A stretch of 64,000 nt of DNA from Klebsiella sp. BIGb0407 (GCF_024807845.1 NZ_JANUEQ010000001.1:986900-1050899); one strand, 5' to 3'. Numbered from the stretch's first letter, positions 1-10,651 are shown. Notes: generated by a model not told the origin, from the sequence alone. Numbers and translations: made by a program.

Positions 1-1
1 C

Positions 2-682
2 TGTCGCCATCTGGAAACGAAAGGTTTTCCGGACTTTAAATTACACCTGGCGCAAAGTCTGGCGCAGGGTACTCCCTACGTAAACCGTCACGTTGAGGAA
101 TCTGACAGCGTTGAGTCTTACACGGATAAAATCTTCGAGTCATCAATGGCGGGTCTGGCACGCGTACGCCAGGGACTGGATATCAGTGTCGTCAATCGGG
201 CAGTAGATCTTCTCACTCAGGCCAGAACTATAGCGTTTTTTGGTCTGGGCTCATCCGCCGCCGTTGCCCACGATGCGATGAATAAATTTTTCCGCTTTAA
301 CATTCCAGTCATTTATTCCGATGATATTGTTGTCCAGCGAATGAATTGCATGAATTGCAATGAACAGGATGTTGTAGTGCTTATTTCCCATACCGGGCGT
401 ACCAAGAATTTAGTACAGCTAGCACAACTGGCGCGAGAAAATGGAGCTGTAGTAGTGGCGATTACATCGGAGGATAGCCCGTTGTCTCGTGAAGCGACAC
501 TGTCTCTGTTGCTGGATGTTCCGGAAGATACCGATATTTATATGCCTATGGTTTCTCGTCTTGCCCAGTTAACCGTTATTGATGTCCTGGCGACAGGTTT
601 TATCTTACGCCGCGGGGCAAAATTCAGAACTAATTTAAAACGCGTTAAAGAAGCATTGAAAGAGTCACGTTTTGATAAATAA
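2..682 (+). CDS. hexR: HexR transcriptional regulator, C-terminal part (5' end cut by window)
   Basis: RpiR-family repressor of sugar catabolism (zwf, edd-eda and other glycolytic genes), relieved by KDPG binding to its SIS domain. The frame is open from base 2 and reads CRHLETKGFPDFKLHLAQ, matching the end of the N-terminal helix-turn-helix domain, so the first 60 or so residues lie outside the window. The SIS domain follows, with FFGLGSSAAVAHDA and ISHTGRTKN, the sugar-phosphate binding loops. It ends in KESRFDK, roughly ten residues short of the E. coli protein. An internal ATG at 146 is not the real start, because similarity continues upstream of it. It lies upstream of pykA on the same strand, whereas zwf would be expected to the left. 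Confidence 0.95.
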   Translation, partial: CRHLETKGFPDFKLHLAQSLAQGTPYVNRHVEESDSVESYTDKIFESSMAGLARVRQGLDISVVNRAVDLLTQARTIAFFGLGSSAAVAHDAMNKFFRFNIPVIYSDDIVVQRMNCMNCNEQDVVVLISHTGRTKNLVQLAQLARENGAVVVAITSEDSPLSREATLSLLLDVPEDTDIYMPMVSRLAQLTVIDVLATGFILRRGAKFRTNLKRVKEALKESRFDK

Positions 683-837
683 CGCTTTGCTGAAAAAGTC
701 AGATACGGGAATTTTTTCATCCCGAAGCTGTCACTTAGCAACGCATTCGGTTAGTTTATTCGTTAAGTTATTATTACGCTTATTAATTGCGTCATTGTTC
801 ACACAACACACAGTTGTTTAAGTCAACGGAGTAATAC

Positions 838-2280
838 ATGTCCAGACGGCTACGTAGAACCAAAATCGTTACCACTTTAGGCCCGGCAACCGATCGCGAT
901 AATAACCTGGAGAAGGTTATCGCTGCAGGAGCCAACGTGGTTCGAATGAACTTCTCACACGGTTCTGCTGAAGATCACCAGTTACGTGCCAATAAAGTGC
1001 GCGAGATTGCAGCAAAACTCGGGCGTCATGTCGCGATTCTGGGAGATCTGCAGGGTCCTAAAATCCGCGTTTCTACCTTCAAAGAAGGTAAAGTATTCCT
1101 TAATATTGGCGACAAATTTTTGCTGGATGCTGATTTAGGTAAAGGCGAAGGCGATAAAGAACAGGTAGGTATTGACTACAAAGGTCTGCCTGCTGACGTC
1201 GTACCAGGCGATGTACTGTTACTCGACGACGGTCGTGTACAGCTTAAAGTTCTGAAGGTTGAAGGACTAAAAGTCTTCACCGAGGTCACAGTCGCCGGCC
1301 CGTTATCGAATAATAAAGGCATCAACAAACTCGGCGGAGGCCTGTCAGCCGAAGCACTGACAGAAAAAGACAAAGCCGATATCCTGGTTGCCGCCAAAAT
1401 TGGTGTCGACTATCTTGCTGTTTCCTTCCCGCGCTGTGGCGAAGACTTGAATTATGCTCGTCGACTGGCGCGTGAAGCGGGTTGCAATGCAAAAATCGTC
1501 TCTAAAGTTGAGCGTGCCGAAGCTGTCGCCAGTGAAGCGGCCATGGATGATATTATCCTCGCCTCTGACGTAGTGATGGTAGCCCGTGGAGATTTAGGCG
1601 TTGAGATCGGCGATCCTGAGCTGGTTGGGATCCAGAAAACGCTGATTCGTCGCGCTCGTAAGCTGAATCGTGCCGTCATCACTGCCACGCAGATGATGGA
1701 GTCGATGATAACTAACCCGATGCCAACCCGCGCTGAAGTCATGGACGTTGCTAACGCCGTGCTGGATGGTACTGATGCAGTGATGTTATCTGCTGAAACT
1801 GCAGCAGGTCAGTATCCGGCTGAAACGGTTGCAGCGATGGCGCGTGTTTGCATGGGTGCAGAAAAAATTCCTAGTATCAATGTCTCTAAACACCGACTGG
1901 ATGTTGAGTTCGATAATGTGGAAGAAGCCATCGCGATGTCTGCGATGTATGCCGCAAACCACCTGAAAGGCATTACCGCGATTATTACCATGACCGAGTC
2001 AGGTCGGACTGCGTTAATGACTTCCCGTATCAGCTCCGGCTTGCCTATTTTTGGTCTGTCGCGTCATGAAAGTACGCTGAATCTGATTTCACTTTATCGT
2101 GGCGTCACGCCTGTTCGTTGCGAGATGAACACTGACGGTGTGGCTGCAGCGAATGATGCGGTAATACTGCTTCGTGATAAAGGTTATCTGCTGTCTGGCG
2201 ATTTAGTTATCGTCACTCAAGGCGATGTGATGGGTGCTATCGGTACCGCTAACACCACGCGTATTCTACGCGTTGAATAA
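838..2280 (+). CDS. pykA: Pyruvate kinase II
   Basis: Converts phosphoenolpyruvate and ADP to pyruvate and ATP, the last step of glycolysis, in the cytosol; the PykA isozyme is AMP-activated. It is 480 residues, the usual length for the family. Visible motifs are [10 protein letters not shown] at the N terminus, [17 protein letters not shown] in the active site, [13 protein letters not shown] and the [10 protein letters not shown] substrate-binding segment with catalytic lysine upstream (IVSKVE). The start is preceded by a GGAG ribosome site (aacggagtaatacatg). It sits 155 bp after hexR, as in E. coli, and ends at a strong bidirectional hairpin facing lpxM. Confidence 0.97.
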   Translation: MSRRLRRTKIVTTLGPATDRDNNLEKVIAAGANVVRMNFSHGSAEDHQLRANKVREIAAKLGRHVAILGDLQGPKIRVSTFKEGKVFLNIGDKFLLDADLGKGEGDKEQVGIDYKGLPADVVPGDVLLLDDGRVQLKVLKVEGLKVFTEVTVAGPLSNNKGINKLGGGLSAEALTEKDKADILVAAKIGVDYLAVSFPRCGEDLNYARRLAREAGCNAKIVSKVERAEAVASEAAMDDIILASDVVMVARGDLGVEIGDPELVGIQKTLIRRARKLNRAVITATQMMESMITNPMPTRAEVMDVANAVLDGTDAVMLSAETAAGQYPAETVAAMARVCMGAEKIPSINVSKHRLDVEFDNVEEAIAMSAMYAANHLKGITAIITMTESGRTALMTSRISSGLPIFGLSRHESTLNLISLYRGVTPVRCEMNTDGVAAANDAVILLRDKGYLLSGDLVIVTQGDVMGAIGTANTTRILRVE

Positions 2281-2307
2281 ATCGGTCTGAAGGGTTTATG
2301 ACGTCTA

Positions 2308-2345
2308 AAAGGGGAAAACAATTTTGTTTTCCCCTTTGTTTTTAT
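2308..2345 (+). terminator. Bidirectional terminator between pykA and lpxM
   Basis: A perfect 13-bp stem (AAAGGGGAAAACA, 2308-2320, with its complement at 2325-2337) and a 4-nt loop are followed by a T-rich run on the plus strand. The opposite strand also ends in TTTTAG, so it can serve both convergent genes. Confidence 0.9.
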
Positions 2346-2350
2346 GGGTA

Positions 2351-3328
2351 TTATTTCTTTTTCGGGTAGAGCTCGTCACGCTCGTAAGGTTCTCTCTCAC
2401 CTTCTTTGCGTGTTTTCAGGAGCTTCAGGATCCAGGTATATTGTTCCAGGTGCGGTCCGACCAATAACTCGACTTCCTCATTCATGCGGCGCGCAATAGT
2501 ATGGTCGTCCGCATCAATCAGGTCATCCATTGGCGGGCGAATATACACATCCAGCCGATGCGTTGTACCGTTATAGACCGGAAATAACGGCACCACACGC
2601 GCCCGGCAGACTTTCATCAGCCGGCCTATAGCTGGCAGTGTTGCTTTATAGGTGGCAAAGAAATCGACGAATTCACTGTGCTCGGCGCCATGATCCTGAT
2701 CCGGTAAATAATAGCCCCAGTAGCCCTGACGTACCGAACTAATAAAAGGCTTAATACCGTCATTACGCGCATGCATACGCCCGCCAAAACGGCGACGGAC
2801 GGTATTCCAGACATAGTCAAATAACTGGTTGCCTTGGTTATGGAACATCGCAGCCATTTTCTGCCCCTGAGAGGCCATCAGCATGGCTGGGATATCTACT
2901 CCCCAGCCATGCGGGACGAGGAAAATCACATTCTCACCGCGTGCCTGTAAATCGTCGATAAGTTCTTTGCCGTGCCAGTCGACGCGTTGCATAACTTTTT
3001 TGGGGTCACGTAACCCCAGTTCTGCCATCAGCACCATTGCCTGTGGCGCTGTCATAAACATCTTATCGATAATCTGCTCACGCTCTGCTTCTGAGCGCTC
3101 AGGAAAGCAGTAGAGCAAATTGATTTGTGCGCGTCGTCGGGCGCTACGTGCCAGGCGCCCTGCCATTCGACCTATCTTACCCAGTAACGGGTCCCGCATG
3201 CCCGGGGGTAATAATGCCAGGCCTGCAAAAGCCCCGACACCTAACCAGGCACCCCAGTATCGCGGGTGAAAAAAGGATGATTTAAATTCAGGAATAAACT
3301 CACTGTGATTTTTTTTATTCTTTTCCAT
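2351..3328 (-). CDS. lpxM: Lipid A biosynthesis myristoyltransferase LpxM (MsbB)
   Basis: Adds the last acyl chain (myristate) to Kdo2-lauroyl-lipid IVA at the cytoplasmic face of the inner membrane, giving hexa-acylated lipid A. At 325 residues it matches the LpxL/LpxM length. A hydrophobic N-terminal anchor ([18 protein letters not shown], about residues 26-43) is followed by the acyltransferase signature HGWGVD (HX4D) and by [13 protein letters not shown] and PDQDHG. Near identity to E. coli LpxM through the middle of the protein makes the assignment secure. It is convergent with pykA and upstream of mepM on the same strand, separated from mepM by a terminator. Confidence 0.96.
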   Translation of the reverse strand: MEKNKKNHSEFIPEFKSSFFHPRYWGAWLGVGAFAGLALLPPGMRDPLLGKIGRMAGRLARSARRRAQINLLYCFPERSEAEREQIIDKMFMTAPQAMVLMAELGLRDPKKVMQRVDWHGKELIDDLQARGENVIFLVPHGWGVDIPAMLMASQGQKMAAMFHNQGNQLFDYVWNTVRRRFGGRMHARNDGIKPFISSVRQGYWGYYLPDQDHGAEHSEFVDFFATYKATLPAIGRLMKVCRARVVPLFPVYNGTTHRLDVYIRPPMDDLIDADDHTIARRMNEEVELLVGPHLEQYTWILKLLKTRKEGEREPYERDELYPKKK

Positions 3329-3410
3329 ACAGATACTCGTCGGTCGTCAGTCAGCTGACGAAAAAACATTACCATTATCATAGCGACGTGCAGGCCGTCG
3401 CACAAAATAA

Positions 3411-3436
3411 AAAAGCCGGTAACAAGTACCGGCTTT
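3411..3436 (-). terminator. Terminator downstream of mepM
   Basis: A perfect 10-bp stem AAAGCCGGTA / TACCGGCTTT (3412-3421, 3427-3436) lies just after the mepM stop. Read on the minus strand it is followed by a T-rich stretch (TTTTATTTT), the form of an intrinsic terminator. Confidence 0.88.
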
Positions 3437-3450
3437 CCAAAAAGAGAACC

Positions 3451-4776
3451 TTAGTTGAGCGTTAACTTAGGTACTACATCACGAACCTGGGCCAGGTAAT
3501 CACGCCGATCGTTTCCTGTCAGCCCCTCAGAACGTGGCAGTTTCGCCGTCAGAGGGTTAACCGCTTGCTGGTTAGACCATACCTCATAGTGTAAATGAGG
3601 ACCTGTAGAGCGGCCTGTGTTGCCAGAGAGCGCTATATGGTCTCCACGCTTCACTTTCTGCCCGGGCTTAACCAACAGTTTCTTCAGATGCATATAACGC
3701 GTGGTATAGGTACGGCCATGACGAATGGCAACCATATAACCAGCAGCACCGCTATGTTTCGCAATCACCACTTCGCCATCACCGACAGCCATAACTGGCG
3801 TACCTTGCGGCATGGCAAAGTCGACACCTTTGTGCGGTGCAATACGGCCGGTTACAGGATTCAGACGACGCGGGTTAAAGCCAGAAGAGACACGGAATTG
3901 TTTAGTGGTTGGAAAACGCATAAAGCCTTTCGCCAGACCGGCACCATTCCTGTCGTAGAATTTACCGTCTTCAGCACGAATAGCGTAATAATCTTTACCA
4001 TCACTACGCAGACGGACACCGACTAATTCACTTTGCTCACGCTTACCATCCAGCATTTCACGCGACAGTAAAACCGAGAAAGCATCGCCCTTCTTCAGTT
4101 TACGAAAATCCATCTGCCACTGCATGGCTTTGATAACAGAATTAATTTCTGTGTTGGTGAGTCCGGCTTGTCGGGCACTGGCGATAAAACTCCCCCCCAC
4201 AGTTCCTGTCAGAACACGGTTAACCCATTCACCCTGCTGAATAGCGGTACTCAGTTTAAAACTGTTACCGGTACGGTCATAGGTACGTGTTTCGCGGCGG
4301 GAGACTTCCCAGGTTAAACGCTGGAGATCGCCGTCATCAGTGAGGGTCCAGGAAAGCTGCTGACCTATTTTAAGGTTACGCAGCTCTTTATCGATGGCAG
4401 CAATCTGGCTGATATCGCCCATTTCGATACCATACTGATTAAGAATACTACTGAGCGTATCGCCCGATGACACCACATATTCGTGAACACCCGCTTCATT
4501 GGCTGTTTTTTCGTCGAGTTCATCCTGAGGGATGATGTCGTCATCAGCATTCGGCGCTTGTTCCAGTGGTTCACTGGCTTCAGGTAATAGCGTACGGGAC
4601 TCGGTTTTGTCTAGCTCGATAACCTTACTGACTACGGAAGAGCCTACCGGGTGGTAGACACTTGGACGCCATACTGCGACCGCGAGAGTAAGAACTGTTA
4701 ACGACCCCAGCATAACGCGGTGGGGTCGTGACAAATTATCAAATGCCTTGGCGACAGAGCGGGCTATCTGTTGCAC
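3451..4776 (-). CDS. mepM: Murein DD-endopeptidase MepM
   Basis: Periplasmic M23 zinc endopeptidase that cuts D-Ala-mDap cross-links so that new peptidoglycan can be inserted. The 441 residues contain an N-terminal membrane anchor (about 21-38), a LysM domain (GDTLSSILNQYG, about 104-115), an OapA-like middle region and a C-terminal LytM/M23 domain with HKGVDFAMP, VAIRHG and the HLHYEVW zinc ligand motif. The start codon is GTG, preceded by GAGGAA at good spacing, and gives the MQQIARSVA N terminus of the E. coli protein. Only 15 bp separate it from znuA upstream, so the two are probably co-transcribed, and Zur control may therefore reach mepM. Confidence 0.95.
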   Translation of the reverse strand: MQQIARSVAKAFDNLSRPHRVMLGSLTVLTLAVAVWRPSVYHPVGSSVVSKVIELDKTESRTLLPEASEPLEQAPNADDDIIPQDELDEKTANEAGVHEYVVSSGDTLSSILNQYGIEMGDISQIAAIDKELRNLKIGQQLSWTLTDDGDLQRLTWEVSRRETRTYDRTGNSFKLSTAIQQGEWVNRVLTGTVGGSFIASARQAGLTNTEINSVIKAMQWQMDFRKLKKGDAFSVLLSREMLDGKREQSELVGVRLRSDGKDYYAIRAEDGKFYDRNGAGLAKGFMRFPTTKQFRVSSGFNPRRLNPVTGRIAPHKGVDFAMPQGTPVMAVGDGEVVIAKHSGAAGYMVAIRHGRTYTTRYMHLKKLLVKPGQKVKRGDHIALSGNTGRSTGPHLHYEVWSNQQAVNPLTAKLPRSEGLTGNDRRDYLAQVRDVVPKLTLN

Positions 4777-4791
4777 GTAGTAAATTCCTCA

Positions 4792-5736
4792 TTATTCTCC
4801 TTTCAGACAGCTCGCATACTGGTCAGATAACTGGGTCAAAAACTGCATATAGCTGTTCTTACCCAACACAACCCCGATGCCCAATGGGTCCAAGCTGCCT
4901 GTGCGCACTTGCGTTCCCTGAGCAACGGCATGGATTACCGCTGGCCTGAATTGTGGTTCAGCAAAAACACAAACGGCTTTATGCTCAACCAACTCTGTTC
5001 TGATTTTATGTAAACGCTGCGCGCCCGGTTGGATTTCAGGATTCACGGTAAAATGACCTAGCGGTGTCAGGCCATAATGTTTTTCGAAGTAGCCATAGGC
5101 ATCATGAAAAACGAAATATCCTTTTCCTTTTACCGGCGCGAGCACGGAACCTACCTGTTTGTCTGTCTCGGCGAGACCAGAGGTAAAATCACGCAGGTTG
5201 GCATCAAGTTTGGCTCGATGTTCTGGCATAAGTTCCACTAATTTGTCGTGGATTGCAACCGCTGACAGCTGCGCCACTTCAGGTGAAAGCCAGATGTGTA
5301 AATTATAGTCTCCATGATGATGATCTTCGTCACTTTTTTCACCCGATTTATGCGCGTGGTCATGGTCATGCTCATCATCGTCACTGCCCTTCATCAGCAG
5401 AGGTTTTACCGGGGCAAGCGCGGACAATTCGAGCTGTTTTTGCTCCGGTAACTGACGTACCGACTTCTGCATAAAGGCTTCCATCTCAGGGCCAACCCAG
5501 ACGACTAAGTCTGCGCCGTGTAAGCGTTTTACGTCAGATGGCTTGAGTGCATAGTCATGTTCAGATGCACCATCTGGCAGTAAAACTTCGGTATCTGTGA
5601 CCCCATCTGCAATGGCTGAAGCGATAAAGCCTAACGGTTTAATTGATGCGACAACAGCGGCATTTGCACTCAATACAGGAGCCGCAGTCAGCACCGTAGA
5701 CAATGCAGCAAAAAGAAGTGTTTTTTTATGTAACAT
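4792..5736 (-). CDS. znuA: Zinc ABC transporter periplasmic binding protein ZnuA
   Basis: Captures Zn(II) in the periplasm and delivers it to the ZnuB channel. The start is placed at the ATG giving [12 protein letters not shown], which begins a normal signal peptide ending at ANA. A much longer open frame upstream runs through the Zur promoter and into znuC antisense, so it is not coding. Visible features are the metal ligand region [10 protein letters not shown], a histidine- and acid-rich charged loop ([17 protein letters not shown], about 116-143), a second ligand patch FHDAYGYFE and the cluster A-I family end with QYASCLKGE. It is divergent from znuCB across a Zur operator. Confidence 0.95.
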   Translation of the reverse strand: MLHKKTLLFAALSTVLTAAPVLSANAAVVASIKPLGFIASAIADGVTDTEVLLPDGASEHDYALKPSDVKRLHGADLVVWVGPEMEAFMQKSVRQLPEQKQLELSALAPVKPLLMKGSDDDEHDHDHAHKSGEKSDEDHHHGDYNLHIWLSPEVAQLSAVAIHDKLVELMPEHRAKLDANLRDFTSGLAETDKQVGSVLAPVKGKGYFVFHDAYGYFEKHYGLTPLGHFTVNPEIQPGAQRLHKIRTELVEHKAVCVFAEPQFRPAVIHAVAQGTQVRTGSLDPLGIGVVLGKNSYMQFLTQLSDQYASCLKGE

Positions 5737-5767
5737 AATGAAAATTACCATCGTGACAAGGTGAGGA

Positions 5768-5790
5768 GTTGTGATATTATAACATTCGTT
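5768..5790. promoter_or_regulatory. Zur operator in the znuA-znuCB divergent promoter
   Basis: The core GTGATATTATAACATTC (5771-5787) is the reverse complement of the enterobacterial Zur box (ATGTTATAATATCAC). It lies between the znuA and znuC starts, where zinc-bound Zur represses both directions in relatives. Confidence 0.88.
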
Positions 5791-5815
5791 AATTTCTGCA
5801 ACCCCTAAAATAGTC

Positions 5816-6571
5816 ATGACAAATTTGGTTGAGCTCGAACATATTTCTGTTTCTTTCGGACAACGGCGCGTCCTGAATGATATCTCTCTGTCGTTAACGG
5901 CCGGGCGGATCATGACGTTACTGGGGCCCAATGGTGCGGGTAAATCTACTCTGGTACGCGTGGTCCTCGGGCTGGTCAAGCCTGACACCGGGGTTATCAA
6001 ATGTGATAACAACCTGCGTATTGGTTATGTCCCCCAGAAGCTGCATCTGGATATCACCCTTCCCTTAACCGTCGATCGTTTTATGCGTTTACGTCCAGGC
6101 GTTAAAAAAGCCGATATTCTGCCTGCTCTACAGCGGGTACAGGCAGCGCATCTGCTCAACGCGCCGATGCAAAAGCTGTCTGGCGGTGAGAATCAGCGCG
6201 TGTTACTGGCACGTGCCCTGCTCAATAAACCGCAATTACTGGTACTGGACGAACCCACCCAGGGCGTGGATGTGAACGGTCAGCTATCGCTGTATAACCT
6301 GATTGATAAACTGCGGCATGAGCTGGATTGTGCGGTACTGATGGTATCGCATGACCTGCATCTGGTGATGGCTAAGACTGATGATGTACTGTGCCTGAAT
6401 CATCATATTTGTTGCTCAGGTACCCCTGAAGTAGTTTCGACTCACCCTGAATTTATCTCTATGTTTGGCCCTATGGGAGCCGAGCAGCTGGCGGTATACC
6501 GCCATCATCATAATCATCGTCACGATCTGCAGGGTCGCATTATTCTGCGCAAAGGAAAGAGTCAGTCATGA
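5816..6571 (+). CDS. znuC: Zinc ABC transporter ATP-binding protein ZnuC
   Basis: Cytoplasmic ATPase of the ZnuABC zinc importer. The 251-residue protein has a Walker [10 protein letters not shown] (about 37-45), the Q-loop region VPQKL, the ABC signature LSGGENQR, a Walker [10 protein letters not shown] and the H-loop MVSHDLH. The C-terminal HHHNHRHD stretch is characteristic of ZnuC and may bind zinc. Its stop overlaps the znuB start (ATGA), indicating translational coupling. The short leader contains the Zur operator shared with divergent znuA. Confidence 0.96.
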   Translation: MTNLVELEHISVSFGQRRVLNDISLSLTAGRIMTLLGPNGAGKSTLVRVVLGLVKPDTGVIKCDNNLRIGYVPQKLHLDITLPLTVDRFMRLRPGVKKADILPALQRVQAAHLLNAPMQKLSGGENQRVLLARALLNKPQLLVLDEPTQGVDVNGQLSLYNLIDKLRHELDCAVLMVSHDLHLVMAKTDDVLCLNHHICCSGTPEVVSTHPEFISMFGPMGAEQLAVYRHHHNHRHDLQGRIILRKGKSQS

Positions 6572-7353
6572 TTGAGCTATTACTGCCCGGCTGGCTGGCC
6601 GGTATTTTGCTTGCCTGTGCCGCAGGCCCTTTAGGCTCATTTGTCGTCTGGCGTCGAATGTCCTATTTTGGCGATACGCTGGCGCATGCTTCACTACTAG
6701 GTGTTGCCTTTGGTTTGTTGCTTAACGTTAATCCGTTCTATGCAGTTATCGCGGTAACCCTTTGTATGGCGTTAGGCCTTGTATGGCTGGAAAGACGCCC
6801 TCATCTGGCTATTGATACTCTGTTAGGCATTATGGCCCACAGCGCCCTCTCCCTTGGCTTAGTTGTCGTCAGTCTGATGGGTAACGTACGTGTCGATTTA
6901 ATGGCTTATCTGTTTGGCGACCTGTTATCGGTCACGCTGGACGATATCATTACCATCGCCTTAGGCGTTGCTATAGTCTGCGGAGTCCTCGCCTGGCAGT
7001 GGCGTAATTTACTGGCCATGACCATTAGCCCTGATTTAGCACATGTTGATGGGGTTAATCTGCAGCGCACTAAAATGATACTGATGCTGATTACCGCCCT
7101 GACCATCGGTGTGGCAATGAAGTTTGTCGGTGCCTTGATTATCACCTCATTACTGATAATCCCTGCTGCCACCGCCCGGCGTTTTGCTCGTACGCCAGAG
7201 CAGATGGCTGCTATAGCGGTATTAATTGGTATGATTTCGGTAACCGGCGGACTAGCATTTTCAGCCCTGTATGACACACCCGCCGGACCTTCAGTAGTAC
7301 TGGCCTCCGCTGTGCTATTTATACTGTCGATGTCAAAAAAACAGAGTGCATAA
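6568..7353 (+). CDS. znuB: Zinc ABC transporter permease ZnuB
   Basis: Inner-membrane channel subunit that moves Zn(II) from ZnuA into the cytosol, energised by ZnuC. It has 261 residues and about seven or eight hydrophobic segments, starting with [20 protein letters not shown]. The ABC-3 family motifs include [17 protein letters not shown] near the N terminus and [20 protein letters not shown] in the second half. The ATG overlaps the znuC stop. A 34-bp gap separates it from the following GNAT gene, which may be a late member of the transcript but is not a known zinc gene. Confidence 0.96.
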   Translation: MIELLLPGWLAGILLACAAGPLGSFVVWRRMSYFGDTLAHASLLGVAFGLLLNVNPFYAVIAVTLCMALGLVWLERRPHLAIDTLLGIMAHSALSLGLVVVSLMGNVRVDLMAYLFGDLLSVTLDDIITIALGVAIVCGVLAWQWRNLLAMTISPDLAHVDGVNLQRTKMILMLITALTIGVAMKFVGALIITSLLIIPAATARRFARTPEQMAAIAVLIGMISVTGGLAFSALYDTPAGPSVVLASAVLFILSMSKKQSA

Positions 7354-7387
7354 AGCGCAGTCATAACGGTTATTTTAAGGGAAATAC

Positions 7388-7864
7388 ATGATTAAGTTTC
7401 GCCCAATGCGTGAAGATGAATATCCTGGTTATCTGGCGTATTTTATTCCCGATTATGCCCGGGAAATTGCCTCAAATTATCAACTCTCTGTTGATGATTC
7501 TTTGGCCCGGGCGAAACAGGAGATAGCGGAAGATCTTCCGGGTGGAGTGAATACACCGGGACACGTTTTACTCTCTCTGATTGCCCACTCGGCGCAAACA
7601 GAACAACACGTGGGATATCTCTGGTATAAGCCAGATACCATCATGCGAACCGTGTTTATCTATGATTTTCATATTTTCAATGACTGTCAGGGGCAAGGGC
7701 TGGGTAAAAAGGCGCTTGCTGCTTTTGAACAGGATCTGCGGGAACAACACTTTCAGCAAATTCGACTGCGCGTTGCCGGAGACAATGCCCGGGCTCAGCA
7801 TGTCTATGAAAAGAGCGGTTTTGGCGTTACGGGGATCAATATGAGTAAAACCATTACTGGCTAA
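7388..7864 (+). CDS. GNAT family N-acetyltransferase
   Basis: Probable acetyl-CoA dependent N-acetyltransferase of unknown substrate, cytosolic, 158 residues. The acetyl-CoA binding motif A is clear: VFIYDFHIFNDCQGQGLGKKAL (core QGQGLGKKAL near residue 105), followed by motif B RLRVAGDNARAQHVYEKSGF, where the N-x-x-A-x-x-x-Y-x-x-x-G-F pattern is typical of GNATs. The general build resembles the YycN/YkwB-type single-domain enzymes, but that is a weak impression. A TTAAGGGAAATAC ribosome site precedes the ATG. It is downstream of znuB and convergent with the EAL gene. Confidence 0.82.
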   Translation: MIKFRPMREDEYPGYLAYFIPDYAREIASNYQLSVDDSLARAKQEIAEDLPGGVNTPGHVLLSLIAHSAQTEQHVGYLWYKPDTIMRTVFIYDFHIFNDCQGQGLGKKALAAFEQDLREQHFQQIRLRVAGDNARAQHVYEKSGFGVTGINMSKTITG

Positions 7865-7871
7865 GAGAAAA

Positions 7872-7893
7872 GTGAGCGCAGGTACGCGCTCAC
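7872..7893 (-). terminator. Terminator between the GNAT and EAL genes
   Basis: The perfect stem GTGAGCGC / GCGCTCAC with a 6-nt loop is followed on the minus strand by ACTTTTCTC, so it best serves the leftward EAL gene ending at 7898. Confidence 0.7.
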
Positions 7894-7897
7894 CAGA

Positions 7898-9265
7898 CTA
7901 GCTCAAGTCTGCCAAGTGGTTCGGTGAATTGAATTCAGTATCATGGTGGGAATGGCTGGCGACAAAATGGATAAAATCGACCACGCTTATTGGCCGTGAA
8001 AACAGAAAACCTTGAAAAACAGTACAGCCATACTCTTTCATCATTGCCCATTGATAGGGTGTTTCTATCCCCTCTGCAACCACTTCTAAACCTAGTTCAG
8101 TTCCCATTCTGGCGATATTTTTTGCAATAACGGCACCCTTGATGTTGATACTGGCACCGGTAACAAAACTGCGATCGATTTTAATCTGATTAAGCGGTAG
8201 TCGACGCAGAGTACTCAGGGAAGAAAAACCGGTCCCAAAGTCGTCGAGAGAAAATCTGAATCCGGCAGCCGATAATTCATCCATTTTAGCGGCAACAATT
8301 TGAGGTTCAGAGACAAAGACACTTTCCGTCAGTTCCAGACGAACCTGCTGACAAGGTATATTTTTAATCAGTACCTGATGAAGAAGTTTACGCACAAAAT
8401 CAGGCTGCATAAAATGATCGGCCGTAATATTAATTGATACCGTTAAATGACGAGTATCTGCACTTTCTTGCCAGCGCAGTAAATCTTTAAAAGCCTGAGC
8501 GATAACCCACTCGCCTATCATGGGCATCATTCCTGCATCCTGAGCATCAGGGATAAATACCGCCGGTGTTATTAATCCGGAGGATGGGTGATTCCAGCGG
8601 ATCAGGGCCTCTGCCCCTGTTACTCTGCCTTTAAGGTTAACTACCGGCTGATATAAAAGAATAAACTGATCGTTGTATAAAGCGTTCTGTATCTCCTTAA
8701 CACTCTTTTTTCTTTTAGAAAAATCGGTATGCATAGCCACAATCACACCAACAAATAATGCCGTGGCAAGCAGGGGATTAATCTTTGAACCCATTGCCTG
8801 AAAATACTGCACATTGGTATTATTAATCGATAAGAAATGAACGTTACTGCTGAATAAAATAAACAGTAGCAAGCTGATTAAAATAATAGCTATCTGAAAT
8901 TTAGACTTGGTTTGCTGATAAGTAATATAACCCACCAGGGCTATCACAGGAATATATAAGTGGGTGGTACGCGGGAAGAGATGATTCGACACATCATAGC
9001 GGTAGCAGAAAAAAACCACATATATTAAGCAGGCAATTTGCGCAATCATCAGACTGCGAAAAAAAAGGCCTCGCATTGCGAGGATCCAGCAGGGAAGTGT
9101 AATAATTGCCAGTACAATTAACGAAACGGCCGGTTCCCACTGCTTTAACCAGGTAAAATAACCCAGCCAGCCCAAACCAATCACCACCGCTGTATAGGCC
9201 GCAAAGCGGCAAAGATAAGTTGCATGAGCAGTTGCAGGGATAAAGGCTGATGAAGTGTGAGGCAT
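7898..9265 (-). CDS. Membrane EAL-domain c-di-GMP phosphodiesterase
   Basis: Probable c-di-GMP phosphodiesterase anchored in the inner membrane. The first 190 residues hold six or so hydrophobic segments in a MASE-like sensor region with no periplasmic domain of size. The EAL domain (about 200-440) keeps every catalytic signature: EALIRW, the Asn of SINIT, ELTES, DDFGTGFSS, IKIDRSF, AEGIET and QGFLFSRP. There is no GGDEF domain. The class therefore resembles the stand-alone PDEs of enterobacteria, although the specific paralogue is not recognised. It interrupts the E. coli-like order between znuB and ruvB and has its own promoter region of about 370 bp. Confidence 0.88.
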   Translation of the reverse strand: MPHTSSAFIPATAHATYLCRFAAYTAVVIGLGWLGYFTWLKQWEPAVSLIVLAIITLPCWILAMRGLFFRSLMIAQIACLIYVVFFCYRYDVSNHLFPRTTHLYIPVIALVGYITYQQTKSKFQIAIILISLLLFILFSSNVHFLSINNTNVQYFQAMGSKINPLLATALFVGVIVAMHTDFSKRKKSVKEIQNALYNDQFILLYQPVVNLKGRVTGAEALIRWNHPSSGLITPAVFIPDAQDAGMMPMIGEWVIAQAFKDLLRWQESADTRHLTVSINITADHFMQPDFVRKLLHQVLIKNIPCQQVRLELTESVFVSEPQIVAAKMDELSAAGFRFSLDDFGTGFSSLSTLRRLPLNQIKIDRSFVTGASINIKGAVIAKNIARMGTELGLEVVAEGIETPYQWAMMKEYGCTVFQGFLFSRPISVVDFIHFVASHSHHDTEFNSPNHLADLS

Positions 9266-9632
9266 TATATTCTTCGCTCCTTATACGCTTACTCGTATTT
9301 GTTGGTACTCGTCAGCCGTCTGAGCCCAACCTGGAAATAACTGGAATCTTAAAGCTCATACACCCGAAATGATTCGAATGACGTGTAGATGTCAGGCTCG
9401 AACACAAAATAAACATAAAAAAATTATGGGATTCAATCGTTTTGATCATTAACAACGCCCAAACGATCTGAAGTATGGCAAGTAGAATTGTTAAGTACTG
9501 AGGATACTTACAATTACTACAGACTTAAAGATCTTAGCAACGATTTCTGAAAACAGAATGGAAAAAATATCAGAAACGTAGCATCAGGATTGATGCCACG
9601 AATAATGAGAAAAGGTCTTTTTTCACCCTCAG
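9266..9632. other. Intergenic region between the EAL gene and ruvB
   Basis: A 367-bp AT-rich stretch without a convincing gene. It must hold the EAL gene promoter on the minus strand and the 3' flank of ruvB. Small hairpins are present (GCATCA/TGATGC near 9582-9597 and ACCCT/AGGGT near 9626), but neither has a good T tract. Confidence 0.5.
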
Positions 9633-10643
9633 TCAGGGTAACAATGGAGGGATAATGCCAAAGTGGGACCAGGCTCTTGGGGTAGCCATTCGTCCTCTGG
9701 GGGTACGCTGTAAGAACCCCTGCTGGATCAAGAAGGGTTCCAGCACATCTTCAATGGTTTCCCGTTCCTCACCAATTGCTGCGGCAAGGTTATCCAGACC
9801 CACCGGACCACCAAGGAATTTATCAATTACCGCCAGCAGCAGTTTACGGTCCATGTAGTCGAAACCTTCGCTGTCGACATTGAGCATATCGAGTGCCTGG
9901 GAAGCAACTTCGGCGCTGATGCTTCCGTCATAACGAACTTCGGCAAAATCACGTACCCGGCGTAAAAGGCGGTTAGCGATACGCGGAGTGCCGCGCGCGC
10001 GACGGGCTATTTCCAGAGCCCCCTCTTCGCTCATCTCCAACCCCAGCACCGTGGCACTACGCCCGACGATATGCTGGAGATCGGCAACCTGATAGAACTC
10101 GAGCCGCTGTACGATACCAAAACGGTCACGCAGCGGTGAAGTCAGGGAACCGGCACGAGTGGTCGCACCGACCAGGGTAAAAGGCGGTAAATCGATTTTA
10201 ATCGAACGTGCTGCCGGGCCTTCACCAATCATGATATCCAGCTGATAGTCTTCCATCGCCGGATAAAGGATTTCCTCAACCACCGGTGACAAACGATGAA
10301 TTTCATCGATAAACAACACATCATGGGGTTCGAGATTGGTCAGCATCGCCGCCAGGTCACCGGCTTTTTCCAGTACCGGGCCCGAAGTGGTACGCAAGTT
10401 AACGCCCATTTCGTTGGCTACAATATTCGCAAGCGTAGTTTTACCGAGCCCGGGCGGGCCAAATATCAACAGATGATCGAGTGCATCACCGCGCAGTTTT
10501 GCAGCCTGAATAAAGATTTCCATCTGCGAGCGCACATGTGGCTGGCCCACATAGTCAGACAGCTGCTTAGGGCGAATGGCACGGTCTATTAACTCATCAG
10601 GGGTTACAACCTCAGACGAGACCAGGCGGTCTGCTTCAATCAT
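9633..10643 (-). CDS. ruvB: Holliday junction branch migration helicase RuvB
   Basis: Hexameric AAA+ motor that, with RuvA, drives branch migration of Holliday junctions during recombinational repair. Its 336 residues equal the E. coli length. Walker [12 protein letters not shown] (about 62-72), Walker [10 protein letters not shown], sensor 1 VGATTRAG, the arginine-finger region and a C-terminal winged helix ([13 protein letters not shown]) are all visible. It starts 8 bp after the ruvA stop, forming the ruvAB operon, which is expressed from the promoter carrying the LexA box at 11329-11344. Confidence 0.97.
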   Translation of the reverse strand: MIEADRLVSSEVVTPDELIDRAIRPKQLSDYVGQPHVRSQMEIFIQAAKLRGDALDHLLIFGPPGLGKTTLANIVANEMGVNLRTTSGPVLEKAGDLAAMLTNLEPHDVLFIDEIHRLSPVVEEILYPAMEDYQLDIMIGEGPAARSIKIDLPPFTLVGATTRAGSLTSPLRDRFGIVQRLEFYQVADLQHIVGRSATVLGLEMSEEGALEIARRARGTPRIANRLLRRVRDFAEVRYDGSISAEVASQALDMLNVDSEGFDYMDRKLLLAVIDKFLGGPVGLDNLAAAIGEERETIEDVLEPFLIQQGFLQRTPRGRMATPRAWSHFGIIPPLLP

Positions 10644-10651
10644 TCTTTACC

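Noticed and set aside
5737..6012. N-terminal extension of the znuA frame
   Set aside because: The frame runs antisense through the Zur operator and into znuC; the ATG at 5736 restores the known signal peptide.
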